DNA from: Polytrichum commune
Taxonomy: Eukaryota; Streptophyta; Polytrichopsida; Polytrichales; Polytrichaceae
Assembly: GCA_950295325.1 (NCBI GenBank)
Contig: OX485803.1
Span: forward strand, 13,084,001-13,148,000
Length of the DNA stretch: 64,000 nt
Reading direction: 5' to 3'
Each line of letters starts with the position of its first letter. Positions within the stretch are counted from its first letter, which is position 1. The notes under the pieces are model-generated. The model was not told the origin of the DNA and did not search any database. It worked only from the letters and a program-made list of their open reading frames with translations. Below, piece after piece: positions 34,187-44,651 of this stretch. Made by a program: the position numbers and the translations under genes.

Positions 34187-37085
34187 ACTGTTTGACGTAA
34201 TTGTTTGAACTATAGCAAGAGATTGCAAAAGCTGCACATGCTGCTGAAGACAAATACAAGATGAACAACCCAGATTCTAGCAATTGGACGGATCGTAATG
34301 CAGAGGAATGGGTTAGGAAAGCTGTGAAGAAGGTCGAGGATAAGCTTGTCGCGGAGCTCAGGAAGCATTTGCCTGTTGCGGATCCCAAGCTAACTCCTGG
34401 TTTTCTAGAGGAAGTAAAGGCTCACTATGAGAAGTTCGATGTACCTGAGATGCTCCAGGAAAAGCTATACATGTTTGCCACTTCAGCGATGCCAGCAAGG
34501 ATGATGGTTAAGTGGCTCCAGAGGTGGAACTCCTCTGCGGCAATTCGGGATGCGCATCGTTTTCCCAAGGCTAGCTTCGCCGACTCCAAGTTTCCGGAAT
34601 GGCTGAATCGGGTAACATGGTGGGCGCAGATTAGTATTCATCTTGAATTTCATGTTGTCATTTGACTGACCCCTAATGAGCTATGACAAGGATGTCAACA
34701 TGTAAGACAACATCTAATTTCTTGAAAATGTTTCGTGTGCATGGTCTCAGATTGCAGTGGAGGCTGACGAGCTCTTTTCGGGTGTTCTCACAGATCTTGG
34801 GGAAATTATTGACTACAATCCCTATGGCGAAGATCCTATCTTGACTATCTTCGATTACGTGGAGGCCATGAGGTGTTAGCTCTAGGAGATTGTCTTCTTC
34901 ATTGAGTTGGGTGGAGATAACGGCGCTCACAAGAACAACCCCCCGGATAAACAACCTTTCTTCGTTCAAGCTGTCCGCAGGGTCCTTTACATGTACTTTC
35001 GATATGTTCTCCTGCCCATGAAGGTCATCTCTAAGGTACCCGCTTTCTTCCCTAACTACCTGGACTTCGAAAGACCTGATTCCATGTTCACTCCTGCAAT
35101 TATAAAAAACATGGGATCCAATTCACTTTCAACAGTGCGGGTGGTACTTGGACTGTCCGGTCAAGAAGCCTCTTCCCTTTGACATCGCACTCAGGAACTC
35201 CATCCAACCTCTCCTACCTTTTCCCGCTGCATCAGTTCCAGGCTCAGAGTCTCCCACACCCCCCAAGGGTGGCTCCTCAAGAAGCAAGACTGCTACTAAA
35301 GGGAGTAGGCCTCGGGGATCCAAACGGAAGGCTGCTGAGTTGGTTGAGGAGCCAATGGAAGAAGATATTCGTGTAACAGGTAGTGATTTCGGTGTTCCAC
35401 CTGTTGAATTTGCAGACCCTATCAGCTCCCATCCTCCACGGACACCTGATCCTAAGCGTATTCACCTGGGAGCTGTTGGTCAAGTCAAACCCATCACATT
35501 CGTCCCACCTGCGGTTAAGGCAATGTCGTCATTCCAAGCATGCACCTCCTCCTCTGCTTCTCCTCAGGTTCTCATACTCAATGACTCATTCTACATGATG
35601 TTGGATTATAAGGCGAAGCACAACAAATTCCCTTCAACGTACGATGACATGGTTGCTTTTCTAAGTGAGGTACATATCCAGCGTCATTCCAATTCATTTC
35701 TGCTAGCATGCCCCTATTTACGAATTCATTCTATACTTAACGCCCTGGTTTTTTTGAAACAAAGGTTGGAGTATCCAGAGAATTCTTCTTCTCAGGCAAG
35801 GTGTTCCAGAAGGCTGCAGTGGACCTCATTATTGCAGAGTATCCCGATGGTTTGCATGTCCCATGAGTTTCCGAATTTCCAGGGCAAATTCCACATTGGA
35901 ATAAGCAGGTTCAGAACTTTATCAAGTTCACCATTGGCTTTTGTCAAGGCTATCTTCACGACGACGGGGCACTCCTCCTATTCTATCCTGACAGCGTGCA
36001 AATCTAGAAGGAGGTTTTGAGCTTTCTCTACAACAACAATCTGGAGGTCAAGGAGGAATGGACCATCGTGAATTCTCTCCACCTCACTCACCCTGTGCAT
36101 AACTCCAAACGGGTCAGTAATTTTGGCCATTTTCTGCTCTTCAAGTTCTCCTTCCTTCATGACTTGAATCACATTGCTAACAATTCGGGGCCTATGGTTG
36201 ATGTCCAGACTCTTAAATTCAAAGCGATCGTGCTGGTTCGGTCTTTCTCCACACTTTTGGTTAGGCAACCCAAGGAGTTTGTCATTTCTTCTAGTGACGA
36301 ATTTGAAGATGTTGACCTTGCACGTGATGACGTGCTTTTCAACATTGTCACCACTGATACTGCACTCAAGCGCAACGACAGTGACACATTCTAGAGGGGC
36401 CCTAAGGAGAAGGCAGTGTCCCTGCTCCAGCTTTTAATCAGTGGCCTTAGCCCTCCAGGGGGGATTATATGTGACCTCACTGTTAGAACTGGTATGAATA
36501 ATTTGTTCAACATTCCCATGTCCGTAGACTTAGGCAATTCAATCACATTTGACTAATTCATTTGTTTCAGTCTTTGTAGGTGCCTCGGTTCTTGCAGCAC
36601 AATCTCCTAATAGGGCAATAGTGGCACTTGAGGGAGATAAAGAATTGTACGAAGAACTCCTGCAGCCACTTCAGGTCGCAACGTCGGAGTCTCAGGGGGT
36701 CGATCCAACCCACTTTGTAGACCTTGACGACGACGACGATGCCCTCCCTCAACAGGGTGCAGTTAATCTATGTGAGTAAGTCTTTTGTCATCCTAAACTT
36801 ATTTTTCGAATATATTGCATTTAATTGGAAGGATTCTAACAATCGTAATTTGTCCTTTGTTGGTGCAGTCTGATGGTTCAAGGCCGACGCTCGGTAGACT
36901 ACGGCTCACCTCCTAGTTCTAGCATGCGACTTCCTTGTTATGCAGAGGATATGGCAGTAGCTTATGCCAAAGACTCCTCCCATAGTAGTAGTGCCTCTTC
37001 TAGTCCACGTCAAAGATACGATCCAAGAGTACTCAAATTCATAGATCAGAGTTCTTCGGAGAGTGAGGATGAGTTTATTCCCTGA

Positions 37086-38229
37086 ACTCCATTTTGTATT
37101 GGATTTTATTATTCTATGATCCGCACTCCTTTGCATTTGAATCTAGTAGTTTAAAGATGATGACAAAAGATCATTAAATACGAGGCAAAACAATTCCTAA
37201 ATAAACGAATTTGAATAGAATCATAGTATAAAAACTTAAATTATAGTTGTGGAATGGATAAACAATGCTCAACAATTAAATCATGTAAAAATCAAATGTT
37301 AACCCTCCATAAATGTTTACCCTCGGGAGTGGATCAAAGTTAACATTATAAAGGTGTTAACAGTTAACAATTATAAAATTACTTTTTTGAGCAATATACA
37401 AATCTTAACATGTTCTAAATATAAGCAATTGTGAACAGTACTTGTGAGAGAATACAATTCAGTAAATTACAAACCCAATCAAAATTTTATTCAATATCAA
37501 GTTTACAAATCATGGGTGAAGTATGAATCAATGGTTCTATGGTGAGATTCATGTGCATGCACAACTTGCAAATATTTCTCAATGTGCACCAACAAACCAC
37601 ATACTTGGACACCTACATGAACGTGTTTCCATGTACCTTCTAATGGAACTTCTCATGTGCCTCCATTCTTGAACTTCCATCACTAGAACTATTAGTAGCC
37701 AATCTTAGTCTTTCTAAAAGACTAGTTATGGTTGTATTTCATTCGTTAACATTTATAGAGTCAAATTTACAAAGAAGGGAGTAGCATTTTGTTAACAATT
37801 AACACGTTTAACATTTATAGTGTGCAATATGTGGGGAGTAGAAGAAAGTTAACATTTAGAAATGGTTAACACTTATAGGTGTAACATTTATAGAGGGTGG
37901 ATTGTATGTGGAGAATTTTTTTTCACAAACCTCCTTCGTGTTTCCTTCAAATAGTAAATTTTATTTAATTTACAGTAATGTGTACTATAGTACATAAGTT
38001 TGGATATTGTCTTGGTGACGTCATACTGATGTAAGCCCTAATTTTGTATTTTATTAAAATATTTCTATGTTTCCTAAATCTATAAACATTATGAATGGGG
38101 AAATGTTGGCCTATTTCCACGGTAATAGAGTCCCTAACTCTTAAAAGTTTCTAAAAATAGTTCGATGTTTTTCCCTCATTTATGCGGTTATAGGTGCATT
38201 TTTTCTTTCAATTCATGTCTCAAATTGAG
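37086..38229. other. Transposon interior, non-coding, AT-rich
   Basis: Very AT-rich with many GTTAAC and AACATTTATAG words. No coding region seen after the stop at 37085. It contains the MITE-like element at 37303-37897. Confidence 0.6.
37303..37897. mobile_element. MITE-like element nested in the transposon
   Basis: The left end reads CCCTCCATAAATGTTTA. The right end, on the opposite strand, reads CCCTCTATAAATGTTAC, giving a 17-bp terminal inverted repeat around about 595 bp of AT-rich non-coding DNA. The end sequence resembles that of the smaller pogo/mariner-like element at 63564-63649. A target duplication is not evident. Confidence 0.5.
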
Positions 38230-38256
38230 TTCTCCGCTCGCATACTAACTTTCCCC

Positions 38257-38832
38257 AAATTCTCCCGGCCCTAGTCCGAGTGTCAAGTCTGGTAGAGCAA
38301 GGCCATAGTCTTAGTATCCAAATGTGCTCATAAAGATAGGGGTGAGTCTTACCTTATAAACTTGCCCCTTGGCCTTCACCCGAACAGTATGGGATAAAGA
38401 TGTAAATGACCATGAACAAAAAAAAACAATTTGGCTCTGATAACAGGCACCAGAAAAACTTAGGTGCTACATCATAAATTTACTTTCCAATGCAACCGAA
38501 TCTATAACAAATTATCACTTATGTGATTACTGAAAGTCATAAAGTCACTTATGTATCAGTAATCACATAAGTGATAATTTGTTATAGATTCGGTTGCATT
38601 GGAAAGTAAATTTATGATGTAGCACCTAAGTTTTTCTGGTGCATGTTATCAGAGCCAAATTGTTTTGTTTTGTTCATGGTCATTTACATCTTTATCCCAT
38701 ATTGTTCGGGTGAACGCCAAGGGGCAAGTTTATAAGGTAAGACTCACCCCTATCTTTATGAGCACACTTGGATACTAAGACTATCGCCTTGCCCTACCAG
38801 ACTTGACACTCGGACTAGGGCTGGGAGAATTT
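38257..38832. mobile_element. 576-bp foldback element in the right TIR
   Basis: A nearly perfect inverted repeat. The left arm runs from AAATTCTCCC (38257) to CACTTATGTGATTACTGA (38534); the right arm runs from TCAGTAATCACATAAGTG (38556) to GGGAGAATTT (38832), with about 21 bp between them. Each arm contains GGTGCTACATCATAAATTTA and a TTATCAGAGCCAAATTG block that resembles the methionine-tRNA primer binding site of plant retrotransposons. It therefore may be two inverted copies of an LTR-plus-leader. Confidence 0.85.
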
Positions 38833-38835
38833 GTG

Positions 38836-39140
38836 ACTATGGCCCATACATGCTAGACTATGGTCCCTCCGATTTGGACCATGGCCCATACATGCTAGAC
38901 TATGGTCTCTCCGATTTGGACCATGGCCCATACATGCTAGACTATGGTCTCTCCGATTTGGACCATGGCCCATACATGCTAGACTATGGTCTCTCCGATT
39001 TGGACCATGGCCCATACATGCTAGACTATGGTCTCTCCAATTTAGACGATGGCCCATACATGCTAGACTATGGTCTCTCCGATTTGGACTATGGCCCATA
39101 AATGCTAGACTATGGTCTCTCCAATTTAGACTATGGCCAG
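38836..39140. repeat. Subterminal 42-bp tandem array, right
   Basis: Seven copies of the same 42-bp unit as at 21846-22240, in the opposite orientation (ATGGTCTCTCCGATTTGGAC). Individual units vary at the same positions as on the left (CGATTTGG versus CAATTTAG). The copy number differs between the two arms, so the arrays have expanded or shrunk since the arms were last identical. Confidence 0.85.
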
Positions 39141-40636
39141 GGGAATTTGTGACCGATACTTAGACTATGGCCGATACATGCTCGACTATGGACTCTGCGA
39201 TTTAGACTATGGCCTGGGGATTCGACTCGTTTGCATAGTTTGGTCTTAGAGTCGGATATTGGGTCGAGTTACTTGTCACTAGACTTTTGTTAACTCTGAT
39301 ACTTTATTTTGGTAATTCTCTTAAGTATGACATCTTAATTTTGCTATGAAGGACTATGACTATGTGTTGGTGGGTGTAAATCCATGTGGAAGGTGGGCAA
39401 TTGTGGCATCATTGCCTCAAAATTGCAAACCCTCCCATAAAATCACAAAATAACGGTTCAAAGAGTTTAAGGGTTTAATGACTACACATGGTTGTATCTT
39501 GGTGTATGGACAAGTGTTGTATGAGCTTTGAAACCATGACTTCATATTACTCAAAATCATGACACAAGTGGGGAATGATTCTCTTATTATATAAGAGTTG
39601 ATATTGTCCCCCCTCTATGTTGCATTTTGAAGGGGTTGGGAGAGTTTAAAATGGAAATAACATCTCTCATTTGCAAATAACGATAATGTGTGCATACCTA
39701 CTTTGTAAAAACACCTTGGCAATCCTAAAACATGGTTAGAGCACTAGACATTGTTGGGACATGTTGTCAATACCAACATCTCCAATTGTATGTTGAAGGT
39801 TGAATTTGAACCAAAGAGCAGTCATTCACATGTTCCCATGATCCATCCTCGCAAAATAGAAGTTGGCTTCTCCCCTTCAAATATGCAACATATGGGGTGT
39901 ATGAGATCTTCACCCCTATACAAAGGAATCAACCATCAATATTTTGTAATCTTTGACCAAATAGAATCTTAGCTCCATTTTTCTATGCAAAAGCTCGTGT
40001 GTTGCAAGTTCATAAAAGGATGAGTTTTCATGTAGGCCCTTGCCTACCATATTCTAGTATTAATAAGGACAAACCCGCCCAAATGTAGAGGGAATCTAGT
40101 GGGGTAGGGTTCGCATGTGCCAACTACACTAAACATGATATTTAGTGTCATATGGTACTTAATGTCACTATGGTAACTTTTTGGATGGCACTTCTTGTGA
40201 ATAAGTCAATAAATATTGTCATTGATGATGGATGATTTCATCCATTGTTCAAAGTCCTACATTCTCTTGTTAGTGATATGATGAAATATTGTCATGGATG
40301 ACTGAAATTTGGATGAAAAATCATTTGGTTACTGACAATAATTGTAACACTATAAATCTTTAATCTCCCAAAAATATTACAAGGAATGACAAATAATGTT
40401 AACTTAACATCTAGGCCTATTGCATGCACTTCCAATTCCACATATAATTTTAGCCATTGCATGGGGCCGACAATATTGATTCTTATTTTGTAAACACTAC
40501 ACCAAACCACATGCTATTCAAATATAGGCATCTAACAACCAAATAGAACCAGAAATTGGTTGTCTACACTTTACATCGAATAATACCACTATCTTGACCC
40601 AAGCGCAAACTACAATATGCCAATTATATTATCCTT

Positions 40637-42025
40637 AAACCAAGTAAGAATGCTCACTCAATGTTTTTGCATTCATGCTAAACGCCTTGAACCCTAAACC
40701 CTAAACCCTAAACCCATAGTATTATGTTGTTCTTCTCAAAATCTAGTGAAATTTCTTCCAAGCCTTGCACTTCGAGGTTATCTTATTGATACCGGCTTAG
40801 GATGACCTTAAGTGACAGACGAGAGTTGTCCTCCAAGAATTAAAGAGATTAACATGCAAATTCATCCAAACATAACATGAATGTCATTATTGTTCACTAT
40901 CTTCAGTATGACACGTGTGAGAAACACAAAAAGGTAGTGTTATCTAGGTGTCGTCTTCTCATTCATATGACAAGTGGCGTAAAGTTGTCATATTATTGAG
41001 GGAATACGAAAATATGAGCTTAAACATATATATACAACAAGTTTAGGCAGTATAGATGGTATGAAATAAGAGCTAATAACTCCAAACAAGTACAAATATT
41101 TTCAAGAACTCTTGACAAAGGAGTCCAAATAGTGTAGTTGGATTGACATCCCCCCGCTGCCTCACTTTATCATTAAAACTCTCAAATGAGAGGCAAGCAA
41201 TTGGACCTCGTGGTTGGACACATACACCTTCATTTTCATTGGGTTATAGCCATGCATATATTGATTGGAGACAAGGAACGGTTTTTGGATTAAATTTGGA
41301 CATAGTTCCAAGATTTGAACTTTTTGGTTAACTCATAATTGAATTCTATGGGCGGACCCCCAATATGCTAGCAATATACTTACTTTTTATGATGATACAT
41401 GAGTTGACAATAGATATTTGAATAATATAATATTGGAATATGATTATATTATGCCAAAAGGATATACGTTGAATAGAGATTGGACTATATCCTTAAAAAT
41501 AGAGATCCATTATATTTTAAGGATGAATTCCCCCCCCCATAATATGCTCCCAAACCTAGTGTTGAGTAATACCTTGGCCTTGGAGCTGAGGCATGAACAC
41601 GGGGCTGCAGGACAAGGCGGTCCGCTCCTTTTTTTTTAAGTGGGCAGGTCCCCGAAGCCCGTCCGGCACGATGTCCTATGTTGACCTGCAGTGGCCGGTC
41701 TTGCAAATGCACTTCACTTGCAATGGCCGGTTACCGCTGTCAAAGTGTACCTGGTCCTTTCTCCAGGCTGCAGCAACGAGCGCCAAGTTGCGGCAGCAAG
41801 CGCTAGGCCGCAAAAGCCAGGCAGCCGTGCATATTGTATTCCATACTCGAGTCTAAGGACTCGGTAGTGAAATGGACTTTTGGTTGTTTTGGTGTTCGGG
41901 TTCGGGTTGCGGGTGGGTTAGTGGGTTGGTGGGTTGTCGCTTTTGAGGGAGGATATTGCCAGTGCCAGGGATGGCACTGCGAATTATCCTTTCCTTGGTT
42001 GAAAAACCGTCTGGGACGTTTTCAG
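40637..42025. other. Unassigned sequence between transposon and copia integrase
   Basis: The missing copia RT region would be expected here, yet no RT motif is visible on the minus strand. The part nearest the integrase (41560-42025) is GC-rich and may be the diverged or broken continuation of the copia frame. The middle is AT-rich and unrelated. Confidence 0.45.
40690..40715 (+). repeat. Interstitial telomere-type repeat (CCCTAAA)3
   Basis: Three full CCCTAAA units plus a partial fourth, only 54 bp outside the right end of the 20-kb transposon. CCCTAAA is the standard plant telomere unit. Confidence 0.85.
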
Positions 42026-44651
42026 CTAGGGCCTTAAGGTTGAGTAAATGGAGGTTTCGGTGTTGGTTAGGGCCGTAGGTGGGTCGGCATTATGGGTAAA
42101 CGTCTCCGGTGCACCGAAGTTCAGAGGTGGGTTAGGCTTAGATGAGGGTATGATCGGAAATACACGTTCTATGAACTTGCAATTGGCGAATCTGGCTTTA
42201 AGGAGATTACATGTTGCGGGTTCGAGATATCGTATGATTGATGGTGAATCGTATCCAACGTAGATTCCCTCGTGTCTTTGGGGTCCTAGTTTGTGTCTTT
42301 TTGGGTCGGATAGTAGTACCCAGACTTGGCACCCGAAGGTCCGAATGTGGGCCACATTCAGGGGTTTCCCGGATAGGAGTTCGTAGGGTGTTTGGGTGTT
42401 TAGTAAGGTGGGTCTAAGCTTGAGGAGGGCCACGGCGTGCAAGACCGCGTGGCCCCACATGTTAGATGGAAGTCGGGAATGAAGTAGCAAGGGTCTTGCT
42501 ACGAGTTGGATTTTCTTCACAAATGCCTCTGCGAGGCCATTTTGTGAGTGCTCGTAAGGTACTGAGTATGATAGGCTTATCTCGGATGCGGTGCAGAAAT
42601 CTTCAAACGCGTGAGATCGGAATTCTTGCGCGTTGTCCATCCTTAGGTGTTTTATCGGGTTATCCGGGAAATGGTTTTTGTATCTAAGGAGGATGGATAG
42701 TAGTTTCGGGAAGGCTAGGTTCCGAGTCAGGAGTAGTGCGACTTCAGGATGGCTTCCCAATGCGTCGACCAATACGAAGTAGTAACGGAAGATTCCTGAG
42801 GGTGGGTTTATCGGGCCACAAATATCCCCATGTATTATGAACAGTGGTGGAGGTAGTTCCGTGCGTAAAGTCCAATGTGAGGGTCTCCTGATTAGTTTTC
42901 CCTGGATGCTGGCCACGCATTCTTGCATTTTCCCGGCGTTGGCCGTTGTGAGAGTATGACCTTGGGTCAAAGGGATCATCCTCCGGAATACTGTTGGAAT
43001 TGAATGCCCTAGTCTAGAGTGCCAAATGTCTGGCTTGGCGGCTTTAGTATCTACAGACACCCCCTGCGCCAAGTTGCACTCCGCTGTGGGACCTCTCTCC
43101 CACGCAGCCATGCAAACCTCTTCCTCACCTAGGGTGGGGCTAGATGCCAAGGGTTTTATGGCAACCTTGTAAAGTCCATTGAGGCCCGCGTTAGCGATGG
43201 CAATTACCTGGGATCCTTGCCTAAGCTCGATTACTTCTTCATCGCCCTGCATCGTTGTGCAGAGGTGGATATTCCTCGCCCTCAGATCCCGATAGTTGAT
43301 CAAGCTCCTCGGCGCATCTGGGGCGTACATTGCCTTCGGGCAATCGAGGGGGAATCCCCCGGGCAACACAACGATTGCCCGGCCCTCCCGGAACCTTAAG
43401 GTCCAGCTTCTGGCCATTGTCAATATTTTGCAATTGGACCAGGACTTTGCAATTTGGAAGTGGAAGAATTCACCCTTAGTTAGGATTGTGTGTGTTGAGG
43501 CGCTATCTAGGAGGGCAACGTCTTGGGTTGACGTGGTCCCCTCGTAGATAGCCATGAAGTTTTCCACATCATAATCAAATTCAGGCATATCCGAAGGTTC
43601 GAAGTTATAATTTTGTCTAGGCTTATTGCGTAGTTCTTGCAACTCTCTGAACATGTCTACAATATACTGCAATACCCGGTAGTCCTTTGCAAAATGGCCT
43701 TTCCTCCCACATTTGTGACAATTTCCCGATGTTGGCCTAACATGTTCATGCTTAGGTGGGAAATGTCTAGGCCGATAGGGGTTCCCTGTTGCAGGTTTGT
43801 TATGCCATTTGGGTGGGGTTTTTCGGAAAGAACCTCTTGGTGGCCTTCTCGAGGCCTTTGCGACGTGGACTTCTGCGTGGTGTTGCGCCGGTGGGTCGTC
43901 CCGCCGCGGTCCCGCTCCCACCACTCCGTTGAGCTCCTCCGGCTCGACGTCCTCGATCTTGGCGATGGTCGTATGCACCTCCCTCGCTGGTCGGGACTCC
44001 GCGTTTCGTAGCAGGATTTGGTGATGCTTCTCGGCGAGCAATAGGTGAGACATGAGCTTCGAGTGTTTCTTAAACTTCATATTCATGTATTGCTGTGAGA
44101 GGATGGCCGTTGCAATGTCGAGAGGGTCTTCTCGATTAACTCCTCGTCCGTGATGACTTGGCCGCACAACCGAAGTTGAGTTGTAATCCGATGCAGCTCT
44201 GAGTTGAATGCGGCGAAGTCCAGGAAATCGAGTACTCGGATGTTGGTCCAGTCCGCTCGAGCTTGTGGCAGGAACAACGTCTGTTCGTGGTCAACCGGGC
44301 ATGAAGTTCCGCCCATAGGTCGGCGGGGTCCTTGATCTGCAAGTATTGAAGTCGTTATGCGTGGTCGAGGTGGTGTCGAAGTATCATCAATGTATGCCAT
44401 TTGGCTACTGGCGGGATCGGTGGTGTGTCGTCCGTTGGGGTGGTGCTTGTGCTGGGAGGTGGTGATGTTAGAGTCTTGGCGAGGTCCTCAGCACTCAGTA
44501 ACACTTTAGCATCGTTAACCCATTCTAAGAAGTTTGACCCGTCGGAACTCAGAGGTGTAAACATTAAGGCATGCATTTTGGATTCCGTAAATCTAGGTTT
44601 TGTAGACATTGATATTCTGATGTGTATGTCATCAGTTGATGAAGTAAACAT
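42026..44651 (-). pseudogene. Copia gag, protease and integrase
   Basis: Minus strand. Gag starts at 44651 or at MSTKPRFTESKMHALMF (44609), typical of plant copia gag with SSDGSNFLEWVNDAK. A TAA stop lies at 44355 after HHLDHA. Two frameshifts follow (near 44290 and 44130), after which one long frame (44167-42026, 713 codons) reads through a zinc knuckle CHKCGRKGHFAKDY whose last Cys has become Tyr. Next come the protease motif LLDSASTHTILT, integrase WHSRLGH, and the catalytic Asp, Asp and Glu in HGDICGP, RMDNAQEF and NGLAEAF. The second Cys pair of the integrase finger is altered (CVASIQGK). RT does not follow. The element can no longer make a working polyprotein. Confidence 0.9.

Larger units (their letters stand above)
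27347..37085 (+). pseudogene. ParB-like / DNA methyltransferase-like protein gene
   Basis: Exons with matching phases: 27347-27686, 30355-30896, 30982-31176, 34216-34611, 34751-35669 (one frameshift near 35110), 35765-36112, 36209-36491, 36580-36779, and perhaps 36869-37085. The first exon is basic (KRRKKRGK) then acidic. The second contains a ParB-like fold signature: LATHFMSDGYMEG.., then FMVWDGNHRLQAWMP. Later exons give AAVDLIIAEYPDG (position of the DPPY-like motif IV), LHDDGALLLFYPD, then KEKAVSLLQLLI, PPGGIICDLTVRTG and ASVLAAQSPNRAIVALEGDK, which fit SAM-binding motif I and the following acidic strand. Motif IV before motif I is the permuted order of N6/N4 amino-methyltransferases, often fused to ParB domains in phages and bacteria. 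Stops at 31033, 34877, 34883, 35864, 36005 and 36392 disable it. Motifs are degenerate, so the catalytic assignment is inference. Confidence 0.7.
20353..40636. mobile_element. 20.3-kb MULE-type DNA transposon with cargo gene
   Basis: Bounded by long terminal inverted repeats. The outer 20 bases of both ends read AAGGATAATATAATTGGCAT. It carries two divergent genes: a MULE-type transposase to the left (26943-23127, minus) and a ParB-methyltransferase-like gene to the right (27347-37085, plus). Both are inactivated by stop codons. No target duplication is visible at the ends: the left flank is copia RT sequence, while the right flank is unrelated sequence with telomere-type repeats. Either flanking DNA was lost or the outer boundary is slightly different. 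It is far larger than ordinary MULEs. Confidence 0.85.
38230..40636 (-). repeat. Right terminal inverted repeat (with insertion)
   Basis: Complement of the left inverted repeat. It is about 2.4 kb long because a foldback element (38257-38832) has inserted near its inner edge; homology with the left arm resumes on the inner side at CGCTCGCATAC (about 38236). It contains seven copies of the 42-bp subterminal unit, compared with nine on the left. Confidence 0.85.
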
